DNA from: Nitrospirota bacterium
GTDB lineage: Bacteria > Nitrospirota > Thermodesulfovibrionia > Thermodesulfovibrionales > JdFR-85
Assembly: GCA_013152195.1 (NCBI GenBank)
Contig: JAADGU010000026.1
Span: 1-18,540 of the forward strand
Direction: 5' to 3'
DNA length: 18,540 nucleotides
How positions within the stretch are numbered: the first letter of the stretch is position 1; every line of letters begins with the position of its first letter. The position numbers and the translations under genes are program-made. A model generated the notes under the pieces. It searched no databases. It worked only from the letters and a program-made list of their open reading frames with translations, and was not told where the DNA came from. Below, piece after piece: positions 1 to 7,709 of the stretch.

Positions 1-19
1 TTTCAAGGGTTTTAAGGGT

Positions 20-58
20 GCAGGGGCCTCCGGGGGATGGGAGGATAGAGACCCCTGC
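20..58 (-). terminator. GC-rich stem-loop downstream of ftsZ (possible operon end)
   Basis: Bases 20-26 (GCAGGGG) pair with 52-58 (CCCCTGC), and inside them 27-31 (CCTCC) pairs with 40-44 (GGAGG). This makes a 12-bp interrupted stem about 50 nt past the ftsZ stop codon. On the minus strand the hairpin is followed by ACCCTTAAAACCC, not a T-run, so it does not meet the usual intrinsic terminator rule. It may be an RNA-stabilising or Rho-related end. No gene is visible in bases 1-109. Confidence 0.3.
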
Positions 59-109
59 GTGGGTAAGAAAGACTCTGACTGCTATTTATCGTACCTGCCG
101 CTCCGTCTG

Positions 110-1273
110 CTACTCAGACTTCCTCAGATAAGACGGCATATCATATGGGTCATCGTAAGACATAAGCTCAGTAGGCAGTGGCTCTGAGGGCATACCTTTC
201 AGCGTCTTCGACAACACCCTCTCGGCACCGGTGTGTTCGACCTTTGCCTTTAACTTTAATTGAGCAGAGGGTTTTGGCCTCCATGTCTTTACGTCTTCAA
301 GGACAACCTTCTCTTTTTTTGGTTCGAATCCTGTGGCAATAACAGTAATCCTGACCTCATCAGTCATGTCAGAGTCTATTACTGCACCAAAGATGATATT
401 TACATCCTCATGTGCAGAATCGTAAATCAGTGCGGTTGCCTCCTGAACTGCACTAAGTGAGAGCTCAATGCCGCCGGTGATGTTTACAAGGATGCCTCTT
501 GCACCCTCCACAGAGGAGTCCTCAAGCAGGGGATTCGATATTGCCTTCTTTGCCGCATCAACAGCCCCGACCTCACCATTACCTGATCCGATACCGATAA
601 CAGCCCTGCCTGAATCCTCTATAACTGTCTTGACATCTGCAAAGTCGAGATTAATCAGTCCCGGTGTCAGAATAAGGTCCGAAATACCCTGAACAGCCTG
701 CCTCAGGACATTATTTGCGACAGTAAAGGATTTTAGCAGGGGGGTTCCCTTATCCACTACAAGTGATATCCTGTCATTTGGAATCACTATGATTGTATCC
801 ACATGCTGCCTTAGCTCCTTTATCCCCTCTTCCGCATTCATGAGTCTCTTTCTCCCTTCATAAAAGAAAGGCTTTGTGATTACCGCCACTGTGAGTGCAC
901 CGAGCTCCTTGGCAATAGAGGCAACCACTGAAGAGGCTCCGGTTCCTGTCCCCCCTCCCATTCCGGCAGTAATGAAGACCATGTCTGAGCCCTGAAGCCT
1001 CTCTGCAATTGCATCGTAGTCATGAAGCGCAGCCTGACGTCCGATATCAGGGTTTGAACCTGCGCCAAGCCCCCTTGTCAGGTCAGCGCCTATCTGTATC
1101 TTCTGAGGGGCCAGTGATGTTTCAAGCACCTGGAGGTCTGTATTAATCGCGATAAAATCAATGCCTTTAAGGTTGGCTGCAATCATGTTATTTACTGCAT
1201 TTCCGCCAGCCCCTCCTACTCCTATTACCCTGATCTTTGCTGTCTGCTCCCTCAGCTCTTCGATCTCAAACAT
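110..1273 (-). CDS. ftsZ: Cell division GTPase FtsZ
   Basis: FtsZ is the tubulin-like GTPase that polymerises into the Z-ring at midcell and recruits the divisome. The 387-residue protein has the N-terminal nucleotide-binding VIGVGGAGGNAV stretch (about 16-27), the tubulin signature GGGTGTG at 106-112, and the T7 loop NLDFADV at 208-214, whose aspartates complete the GTPase site of the neighbouring subunit. A variable linker (about 320-370) ends in a conserved-type tail, YDMPSYLRK, the peptide that binds FtsA and other tail partners. The start is firm: AAGGAGG (1279-1285) lies 5 nt before the ATG. It lies 42 nt after ftsA and is the last gene of the cluster. The strong ribosome site fits the high FtsZ level that division needs. 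Confidence 0.98.
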   Translation of the reverse strand: MFEIEELREQTAKIRVIGVGGAGGNAVNNMIAANLKGIDFIAINTDLQVLETSLAPQKIQIGADLTRGLGAGSNPDIGRQAALHDYDAIAERLQGSDMVFITAGMGGGTGTGASSVVASIAKELGALTVAVITKPFFYEGRKRLMNAEEGIKELRQHVDTIIVIPNDRISLVVDKGTPLLKSFTVANNVLRQAVQGISDLILTPGLINLDFADVKTVIEDSGRAVIGIGSGNGEVGAVDAAKKAISNPLLEDSSVEGARGILVNITGGIELSLSAVQEATALIYDSAHEDVNIIFGAVIDSDMTDEVRITVIATGFEPKKEKVVLEDVKTWRPKPSAQLKLKAKVEHTGAERVLSKTLKGMPSEPLPTELMSYDDPYDMPSYLRKSE

Positions 1274-1315
1274 GAAAACCTCCTTGCATTAAGTTTATCA
1301 ATATATCCTCTGATA

Positions 1316-2533
1316 TCACCTTCTCAGAAACCCCCGAACCCATCCCTTCATCTTCTTCAGGATATTACCAAAGAGGTCCCCGTAATTAATGGGGGGCACT
1401 TCTGTCTCGGAACCGTAAATCAAAAGCCCCACACCTGTGGAGTACATCGGATCAGAGACAATATTCTTAACTCCCCCTACATTTACAGGCATCCCCACTC
1501 TTATCGGCAGTCCCAGCATCGCCTCCGCCATCCTGTCGAGACCTGAAAGCTGCGATCCACCTCCGGTCAGGACAATCCCGTATGAGACCTCATCATATGC
1601 CCCTGCCTTCTTAAGTTCAACCTTCACAAGATCTATTACCTCTTCACACCTTGGCTGAATTATCTCGGTTATGTAACTTCTTGGAATGGTCTTTTCATCC
1701 CTTCCGGCAACCATTATCCTCACACCCTCAGCTTTATCCTCATGCCCTGCCATTGCCATACCGTAAAGCCTTTTGACCCTCTCTGCCTCCTGGACAGGAA
1801 GCCTCAGACCTATGGCAAGGTCATTTGTGAAATGATTTCCTCCCACTGCAATCACAGACGTATGTGAGAGAACACCGTTCCTGTAAAAGGCGATATCTGT
1901 TGTCCCGCCCCCGATATCCACAAGCACTACCCCCTGGCTCTTTTCGTCATCCGTCAGCGTAGACAGCGCTGACGCCAGGGGTTCAAGGACTATATCAATG
2001 ACCTGCAGTCCCGCCTTCTCACAGCACCTTATAAGGTTCTGAACTGCCGAGACAGAACCGGTTACAATCTGAACCCTTGCCTCAAGCCTGACACCGGACA
2101 TACCCACAGGGTTCATTATCCCGTCCTCCCCGTCAACCACGTACTCCACGGGTAAGACATGGAGCACTTCCCTGTCAAGCGGTACATAGACCGCCTTTGC
2201 AGCTTCAAGTGCCCTGTCAACATCTCCCCTCGTTACCTCCCTGCTCCTTATACCAACAGCCCCATAGCTCTCAAAACTCTTTATATGACCGCCTGCTATT
2301 CCGACACAAACAGAGTTAATCTCAACTCCCGCAGCCCTCTCCGCATCCTTCACGGCATTAATTATCGACTCAACTGTTGTCTCAATATTTACAACCATAC
2401 CCTTCCTCAACCCCTTTGAAGGTGAAGCGCCAAGGGCAAGAATATTCATCTTCCCCTCAACAGCCTGACCAACAATGGCACAAATCTTTGTTGTGCCTAC
2501 ATCAAGTCCGGCTACGATTGGTCCCTTTTCCAT
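1316..2533 (-). CDS. ftsA: Cell division protein FtsA (actin-like Z-ring anchor)
   Basis: FtsA is an actin-fold ATPase that tethers FtsZ filaments to the inner face of the membrane. The 405-residue protein shows the phosphate-1 motif GLDVGTTK at 9-16 and the phosphate-2 motif DIGGGTTD at 206-213. The region between them (about 84-160) has the place and character of the 1C/SHS2 subdomain. The C-terminus, KKMKGWVRGFLRR, is a basic amphipathic helix of the type used for membrane targeting. The ATG follows the ftsQ TAG with no spacing, and an AAAGGGGAAAGGA purine tract in the end of ftsQ serves as ribosome site. The gene is intact and directly precedes ftsZ, as in most dcw clusters. Confidence 0.97.
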   Translation of the reverse strand: MEKGPIVAGLDVGTTKICAIVGQAVEGKMNILALGASPSKGLRKGMVVNIETTVESIINAVKDAERAAGVEINSVCVGIAGGHIKSFESYGAVGIRSREVTRGDVDRALEAAKAVYVPLDREVLHVLPVEYVVDGEDGIMNPVGMSGVRLEARVQIVTGSVSAVQNLIRCCEKAGLQVIDIVLEPLASALSTLTDDEKSQGVVLVDIGGGTTDIAFYRNGVLSHTSVIAVGGNHFTNDLAIGLRLPVQEAERVKRLYGMAMAGHEDKAEGVRIMVAGRDEKTIPRSYITEIIQPRCEEVIDLVKVELKKAGAYDEVSYGIVLTGGGSQLSGLDRMAEAMLGLPIRVGMPVNVGGVKNIVSDPMYSTGVGLLIYGSETEVPPINYGDLFGNILKKMKGWVRGFLRR

Positions 2534-3307
2534 CTATCCTTTCCCCTTTGCCGCTCTCACTATAACCCTCCTGGAAAACCTGAGGTCCACATAACCGGCA
2601 GGTATACCCCTTCTGACGATCTCATCTTCAAGCTGTATAAGCCTTGCCAGCTTTCTGCGATAATTCCCCTTGCCGATCTTAACTGTCAGATCTCCGATCT
2701 TCAGGGTCATATCTTCGGGAGTCTTTGCAATAATCTCTATAGCTTCGTCAGAGAAAAAACCATCCTCCCTCACAATCCCGGCAACTTTCAGCGCCTCTCC
2801 AAGGAGGGATTTCCTTGTGGAATCCATTCTTATCACCGGCAGAAAAGCAATAGTCTGACTCAGTTCTTCAAGGACTTCCCCCCCTCTGCTTACAATATAC
2901 AGGTGCCCTTTTCTCTTCAGGAGGGCAAGGGGTTCCGCCTCCCTCACTTTTACTATCAGCGTGTGGGGAAGCTCCTTCCTGATAACCACATCCCTGATCC
3001 AGGGAGATTCAAGCATCCGCTCACTCAGTTCCCTGCTGCTGATCCTCAGCATACTTTCACCATGCCCGAGTTTCATCAGGGAGATGACCTCTTTATCAGA
3101 GAGGTGCTTGTTCCCCGTTACTTCTATCCGGTTAATCCGCATGATGTCTGCTGTCTTTCCATACAGATAGACCCCTGCCAGGCCAACAAGCCCGGTCAGC
3201 GCAATAAACAGAACGGACTTTAAAAAGAGGGGATGCAAAAAGAATCCTGAGAAGTGTTTCCTCTCCTCTTTAATCCTGTTACCTTTTTTCCTGAGTCCCC
3301 GGCTCAT
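2534..3307 (-). CDS. ftsQ: Divisome protein FtsQ (POTRA domain)
   Basis: FtsQ is a bitopic membrane protein that links the cytoplasmic ring to the periplasmic FtsB/FtsL and FtsW/FtsI parts of the divisome. The 257-residue sequence has a basic cytoplasmic N-terminus (1-28), one membrane segment (about 29-50), and a POTRA-type beginning at RINRIEVTGNKHLSDKEV (about 58-75), followed by the FtsQ beta domain. There is no cleavable signal peptide, as expected for the family. Its ATG overlaps the ddl stop codon (ATGA at 3304-3307), and ftsA starts immediately after its own stop, so translation of ddl, ftsQ and ftsA is probably coupled. Identification rests on the domain plan plus position between ddl and ftsA. 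Confidence 0.95.
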   Translation of the reverse strand: MSRGLRKKGNRIKEERKHFSGFFLHPLFLKSVLFIALTGLVGLAGVYLYGKTADIMRINRIEVTGNKHLSDKEVISLMKLGHGESMLRISSRELSERMLESPWIRDVVIRKELPHTLIVKVREAEPLALLKRKGHLYIVSRGGEVLEELSQTIAFLPVIRMDSTRKSLLGEALKVAGIVREDGFFSDEAIEIIAKTPEDMTLKIGDLTVKIGKGNYRRKLARLIQLEDEIVRRGIPAGYVDLRFSRRVIVRAAKGKG

Positions 3308-4251
3308 TGATCTCCTCTTCTGTTCAGGGTATCCAGAATGATCGCCTCTATTAGCGAGGGGAAATCATACCCGGCAAGCGCTGCTATCTTTGGCAGGAGA
3401 GATGTCTCCGTCATTCCCGGAATGGTATTGACTTCAAGCAGACAGGGCAAATCCGAGCCATCCACTATCAGGTCAACCCTTGTGGCACCCCTGCACCCCA
3501 GGGCCTTATGCGCCCTGAGTGAAATATCCTTCACCCTTTCCATTGTCTCCTCGTCTATCTCCGGAGGAAGTATATATTCAGTCATTCCCGGCGTATACTT
3601 TGAGTGGTAATCATAGAATCGTCTGCCTGGCCTTACCTCAACACCGCCAAGCACGCTTTCTCCAAGAATCCCCACCTGTACCTCTCTCCCCTCAACAAAA
3701 CTCTCAACTACAACCCTGTCGCCAAAAACAAGTGCCTCTTTAATTGCCTCCTTCAACTTCTGTCCTGTGCTTATAACACTCACCCCCACACTTGAGCCCT
3801 CCCTTGAAGGCTTGACAACCCATGGAGCAGGAAACGGAGGCACGATACTGACCTCTCCTGCCTCACTGCTACTGTCCCCTGCCCCTACAACTATATAAGG
3901 TGGCACATTAAGGCCGTGCTGCTGAAATATCTTCTTTGATACCTCCTTGTCCATTGCAAGTGCTGACGCCAGGACTCCGGAACCTGTGTATGGTATATCC
4001 ATAACCTCAAGCATTCCCTGAACAGAACCGTCCTCTCCCCAGCCGCCATGCAAGGCAAGGAAGGCAAGCTCTATCTCTTCCTCTCGCAGCGTCTCACATA
4101 TACCTTCTGTGGCATCTATAAAGACCACTTCGTAGCCCCTGCCCTTCAGGGCATCAAGGATAGCGTTGCCACTCTTTAATGAAACCTCCCTCTCGGCAGA
4201 TACTCCACCGGCAATCACGCCTATACGCTTTTCTGTAACCAGCTCTTTCAC
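3304..4251 (-). CDS. ddl: D-alanine--D-alanine ligase
   Basis: This ATP-grasp enzyme joins two D-alanines to make the dipeptide that MurF attaches to the stem peptide. The 315-residue protein shows the N-terminal GGVSAEREVSLKSG (15-28), HGGWGEDG at 68-75, the ATP-grasp strand VVKPSREGSSVGV (145-157), and EVNTIPGMTETS at 273-284, which carries metal- and substrate-binding residues. YHSKYTPG at 215-222 keeps the tyrosine of the D-Ala-D-Ala type, where D-lactate ligases usually have phenylalanine; this substrate call is an inference. A somewhat longer loop (GDSSSEAGEVS, about 125-135) precedes the ATP-grasp core. It starts with GTG, overlapping the murB stop as GTGA. Confidence 0.96.
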   Translation of the reverse strand: MKELVTEKRIGVIAGGVSAEREVSLKSGNAILDALKGRGYEVVFIDATEGICETLREEEIELAFLALHGGWGEDGSVQGMLEVMDIPYTGSGVLASALAMDKEVSKKIFQQHGLNVPPYIVVGAGDSSSEAGEVSIVPPFPAPWVVKPSREGSSVGVSVISTGQKLKEAIKEALVFGDRVVVESFVEGREVQVGILGESVLGGVEVRPGRRFYDYHSKYTPGMTEYILPPEIDEETMERVKDISLRAHKALGCRGATRVDLIVDGSDLPCLLEVNTIPGMTETSLLPKIAALAGYDFPSLIEAIILDTLNRRGDQ

Positions 4252-5189
4252 CTCTTGCCGATAACCCCTATCTCGGGCTCGAGAATAATACCAAACATCC
4301 TCCCTATCCCCTCAATAACTGCATCCATGAGGGCAAGAAAGTCTCCAGCACTGCCCTGTCCCTTATTTATAAAAAAGTTTGCATGCAGAGTGCTTATCTC
4401 AATATCCCCAATTCTCATTCCCTTATAACCAGCCTCATCAATCAGTCTCGCTGCAGACTCAGCAGGGGGATTTTTGAAGATACAGCCTGCTGACCGTTCT
4501 CCAAGGGGCTGCGTCTTTTTCTTCATCTGTAAAAATTCATTCATCCTGTCCTGCAGTGTACCTTTGTCGTCCCTCTTCAACAGCATGTGAACTCCGAGTA
4601 TCACAGTATCCGGAGAGAACCCGCCGGAACGATACGTCGGGTTTATATCCTCCCTGTCCAGCACCACAATACTGCCCCCCCTCAAAGCAGTAACCTTCTG
4701 CACCACATCCATAATTTCGTAGCCATAGGACCCGGCATTTCCAAAAACCGCCCCCCCTACTGTCCCCGGAATTCCAACAAGCCCTTCAATTCCTGAAAGT
4801 CCGCCTTCCCTGCAAAATGATACAAGCCTCTGCAGCGGAAGACCTGCCTGGGCAAAAACCCGAACATCATCACCACTATCACCACTATCAGCACCCCTGT
4901 CACCAACTCTCTCCAGACTCTGAAATGCCTTCATATTTATAACCACATCTTCCAGACCGTCATCCGTCACCAGGATGTTCGTTCCACCACCTATCAGGAC
5001 ATACCCGATACCCTCTCCTGAAAGAGCATCAATAAGCCGCAGAAGGCTTACGGGGTCTGAGGGGATGAAGAGATAATCAGCCTTGCCACCTATCCTCAGA
5101 GATGTATGGTCTCTGAGCATTACATCAGTCAGGATGTCACCGCTAAACCCTTCACTCAATCTTTCTTTTAAATTTTGATCCGGAACCAT
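4248..5189 (-). CDS. murB: UDP-N-acetylenolpyruvoylglucosamine reductase MurB
   Basis: MurB is the FAD enzyme that uses NADPH to reduce UDP-GlcNAc-enolpyruvate to UDP-MurNAc in the cytoplasm. I start it at the ATG at 5189, because GAGGGGGG lies 4 nt before it; an in-frame TTG at 5207 would add six residues. In the 313-residue protein the FAD domain has GGGTN (67-71) and IPGTVGGAVFGNAGSYG (140-156). The substrate part has YRSGGF (186-191), RSAGCIFKNP (232-241) and the C-terminal EPEIG. Position 236 is cysteine where the E. coli enzyme has its catalytic serine; cysteine is known in some type II MurB proteins. A small D-S-G repeat (about 98-108) comes from a duplicated 9-bp unit. A 6-bp inverted repeat (5213-5230) covers the murC stop just upstream. 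Confidence 0.96.
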   Translation of the reverse strand: MVPDQNLKERLSEGFSGDILTDVMLRDHTSLRIGGKADYLFIPSDPVSLLRLIDALSGEGIGYVLIGGGTNILVTDDGLEDVVINMKAFQSLERVGDRGADSGDSGDDVRVFAQAGLPLQRLVSFCREGGLSGIEGLVGIPGTVGGAVFGNAGSYGYEIMDVVQKVTALRGGSIVVLDREDINPTYRSGGFSPDTVILGVHMLLKRDDKGTLQDRMNEFLQMKKKTQPLGERSAGCIFKNPPAESAARLIDEAGYKGMRIGDIEISTLHANFFINKGQGSAGDFLALMDAVIEGIGRMFGIILEPEIGVIGKR

Positions 5190-5227
5190 TATTCCCCCCT
5201 CAATCAAGCCGTTAACTGATTATACAG

Positions 5228-6595
5228 TTACTGCCTGCTGCTATCCAATATCTCCTCTCCCACCTTCCATACATCCCCGGCACCAAGGGTGAGAAGGAGG
5301 TCTCCGTCTTTCAGTTCCTCACCAATGTCTGCCACCATATCACCCCTCTCCCTTATATACCTGACATCCCTTATCCGGCCCTTCATCTCCCTGTAAAGGA
5401 GTTCTGAGCTAACACCATTAATCGGCTTCTCACCTGCAGGGTATATATCCATAAGATAGAGCACATCCACCCCGTTAAATGAATCAATAAATTCCTGCAT
5501 CAACTCTTTTGTCCTTGAATACCTGTGCGGCTGGAACACAACGACAAACCTCCCGTTTACCGCCCGGCTGACCGAACCAAGGGTAGCCCTTATCTCTGTA
5601 GGATGATGACCGTAGTCATCATAGACCTTTGCCCCTGAAAACTCCCCCTTAAATTCAAACCTTCTTTGAATCCCTGAGAAACCTGCAAGGGCCTCCCTCA
5701 CTATATCCACATTAATCCTCAGCTCCGAGGCAACACAGATTGCACTCAGGGCATTAAGGACATTATGAACACCAACAAGGGGTATCCTGAACTCTCCGAG
5801 GTCTTCCCCCCTGTCAACAACCCTGAATCTCATGCCAAGGCCCTCGGCACCAACGTCACAGGCCCTGATGTCAGCCTCGGGAGAAAACCCAAAAGTAATA
5901 TATTTTCTTTGAAGCTCACCCATAATCCTCCTCAGGTAGGCGTTCTCCATGGAGAGTATTGATATGCCATAAAAGGGGACCTTATCGAGGAACTCTCTGA
6001 AGGCATTACAGAGGGCCTCCATGCTCCTGAAATAATCCATGTGTTCCCTGTCAATATTTGTAGCCAGGGCTATGGTTGGAGACAGCTTGAGAAAAGAGCC
6101 GTCACTCTCATCTGCTTCTGCAATAAGAAAGTCACCCTGTCCTAACCTTGCATTTGAGCCTGTGGCCTTAAGCCGTCCTCCGATAACAACAGTGGGATCA
6201 AGACCTGCTCCGGATACAATTGCAGAGATCAGGGAGGTGGTGGTGGTCTTTCCATGTGCACCTGCAACAAGGATACTGTATTTAAGCCTCCCCAATTCCG
6301 CAAGCATCTCCGCCCTTGGTATTACAGGTATGGATTTCAGACGTGCCTCCAAAACCTCTATGTTGTCATCCCTGACAGCAGAAGAGATTACTACAACATG
6401 GGCGCTATCAACATTGTCAGGCCTGTGTCCTATATATATTTTAATCCCCATCTCTCTGAGCCTTCTCGTATTATCAGACTCCCTGACATCGGAACCGGTA
6501 ACCTCATAGCCAAGGTTTCGAAGCACCTCTGCAATGCCGCTCATACCGATCCCGCCGATTCCTACAAAATGTATTACTCTGAACTGTTCAAACAT
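5228..6595 (-). CDS. murC: UDP-N-acetylmuramate--L-alanine ligase MurC
   Basis: MurC adds L-alanine to UDP-MurNAc, the first step of stem-peptide assembly. The 455-residue protein has the N-terminal Rossmann motif VGIGGIGMSGIAE (11-23) and the ATP loop GAHGKTTTTS at 112-121. Further on come NIDREHMD and the DYGHHPTEI stretch of the C-terminal domain, all typical of MurC rather than MurD/E/F. Length is normal and the frame is unbroken. The ATG at 6595 has AAGGAGCAGGGA shortly upstream and overlaps the murG 3' end by 22 bases, so murG-murC coupling is likely if murG is translated through to its true end. Confidence 0.97.
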   Translation of the reverse strand: MFEQFRVIHFVGIGGIGMSGIAEVLRNLGYEVTGSDVRESDNTRRLREMGIKIYIGHRPDNVDSAHVVVISSAVRDDNIEVLEARLKSIPVIPRAEMLAELGRLKYSILVAGAHGKTTTTSLISAIVSGAGLDPTVVIGGRLKATGSNARLGQGDFLIAEADESDGSFLKLSPTIALATNIDREHMDYFRSMEALCNAFREFLDKVPFYGISILSMENAYLRRIMGELQRKYITFGFSPEADIRACDVGAEGLGMRFRVVDRGEDLGEFRIPLVGVHNVLNALSAICVASELRINVDIVREALAGFSGIQRRFEFKGEFSGAKVYDDYGHHPTEIRATLGSVSRAVNGRFVVVFQPHRYSRTKELMQEFIDSFNGVDVLYLMDIYPAGEKPINGVSSELLYREMKGRIRDVRYIRERGDMVADIGEELKDGDLLLTLGAGDVWKVGEEILDSSRQ

Positions 6596-6780
6596 TCTTC
6601 CCTGCTCCTTTCCAGCGAAATCAGACTTAAAGCTATATCTGCAATCCTCTTTACTGCATCCGGCCTTCCCAGCCCCATGGCCTTTGTCCTCATATTTTCC
6701 CTCAATTCGGGGTCATTATACAACCTCCTTATCTCCCCGGAAAGCCTCTTTCCGTTAAGCTCGATATTACGAACCATCAC
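6574..6780 (-). pseudogene. murG: murG 3' part, out of frame with the 5' part
   Basis: The frame reads on as NAGKLERLGAAVMVRN from bases just upstream and ends in DPELRENMRTKAMGLGRPDAVKRIADIAL, a standard MurG C-terminus. The piece by itself (68 residues from GTG 6780) is only the last helices of the C-terminal nucleotide-sugar domain and would not be an enzyme. Its GTG overlaps the stop of the 5' part (GTGA, 6777-6780), so reinitiation is conceivable. Deleting one of two tandem TCCTG units at 6818-6827 joins the two parts into one 376-residue MurG. Confidence 0.85.
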
Positions 6781-7709
6781 TGCTGCACCAAGCCTCTCAA
6801 GTTTTCCGGCATTAACCTCCTGTCCTGATGGTTTGCTGCCGCATAGGGGTAGGGAACAAGTATCGACGGCTTACCCGTAACACATATCTCTGCAAGCGTA
6901 GTTGCACCTGACCTTGAGACAACAAGGTCTGCAACAGCATATGCCTCCGGCATCTGATATATAAAAGGCGTCACCATCCCTGTGTACCCATAACTTCTGT
7001 ATGCATCCCTGACTGTTTCAAAGTCTTTTTCCCCTGTCTGATGAAGAAACTGGATATCCTCCCTGAGGTCAAGGAGATACTGCAGGGCATCTATCATGGC
7101 CCTGTTTACTGATTCCGCCCCGGCGCTTCCTCCGAATATAAATATGGTAAAGAGGTCGCCACCGAGTGAAAAAAGCCTGAGACCCGACGACTTGCTGCCC
7201 TTCAAAATTCTCTCTCTGACCGGGTTTCCCGTAAGGTGCACTTTTTCTCTCGGGAAATAGGCCATACTGTCCTGATATGTGATGCATATGGACTTCACAA
7301 TATAGCCCAACAACCTGTTTGCCCTTCCTGCAACGGTATTCTGCTCAAGCAGCATCGTGGGGATGGAGAGCATCCATGCCATTACAAGCGGCGCCAGAGA
7401 GGCGTAACCGCCTGAGCCAACCACTATTTCAGGACGAATCTCCCTCAGATAACCGTAACTCTCCTTCAGCGCCTGCATGAACCTGTAGAGGGAGCGGCCC
7501 TTTTTAAAAAGGGAGACACCCACAAATCCCTCAGCCGGGATAAACTTTATTGTGTAACCCTCCCTCGGCACAACCCTTGCCTCAATCCCATGCCCTGTGC
7601 CCATAAACACAATCTCTGTTCGGGGGTCTCTTTTCTTCAGCTCCTCGGCAAGGGCAAGCCCGGGGTACAGGTGGCCTCCAGTCCCCCCCCCTGCAATCAC
7701 AACCCTCAT
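6777..7709 (-). CDS. murG: MurG glycosyltransferase, 5' part ending at a frameshift
   Basis: MurG transfers GlcNAc from UDP-GlcNAc to lipid I, forming lipid II on the inner membrane face. This 310-residue frame holds VIAGGGTGGHLYPG (4-17), the membrane-side N-terminal fold, GSGGYASLAP, LLEQNTVAGRANR, GGSAGAESVN and the donor-site region SRSGATTLAEI. After PYPYAAANHQ it breaks off into an unrelated tail (DRRLMPENLRGLVQQ), where the family continues NHQ-(E/x)-x-NA-x-L-x-x-x-GAA. The expected continuation is present in another frame, so this is one gene with a 5-bp tandem duplication at 6818-6827. The ATG overlaps the ftsW stop (ATGA, 7706-7709). Since murG is normally essential, the lesion may be a sequence error, a mixed population, or may be bypassed. 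Confidence 0.93.
   Translation of the reverse strand: MRVVIAGGGTGGHLYPGLALAEELKKRDPRTEIVFMGTGHGIEARVVPREGYTIKFIPAEGFVGVSLFKKGRSLYRFMQALKESYGYLREIRPEIVVGSGGYASLAPLVMAWMLSIPTMLLEQNTVAGRANRLLGYIVKSICITYQDSMAYFPREKVHLTGNPVRERILKGSKSSGLRLFSLGGDLFTIFIFGGSAGAESVNRAMIDALQYLLDLREDIQFLHQTGEKDFETVRDAYRSYGYTGMVTPFIYQMPEAYAVADLVVSRSGATTLAEICVTGKPSILVPYPYAAANHQDRRLMPENLRGLVQQ
6818..6827 (+). repeat. 5-bp tandem duplication (TCCTG x2) breaking murG
   Basis: Two adjacent TCCTG units (CAGGACAGGA on the coding strand). With one unit the coding strand reads CAT CAG GAG GTT AAT GCC, giving HQEVNA, exactly the family motif. With two, the frame runs to a TGA at 6777-6779. The duplication also creates an AGGAGG purine tract in the coding strand. 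Confidence 0.9.

Noticed and set aside
6039..6880. Long plus-strand open frames opposite murC and murG (156 and 208 residues)
   Set aside because: They lie entirely antisense to conserved genes, have no ribosome site or recognisable domain, and their composition is the mirror of the coding strand.
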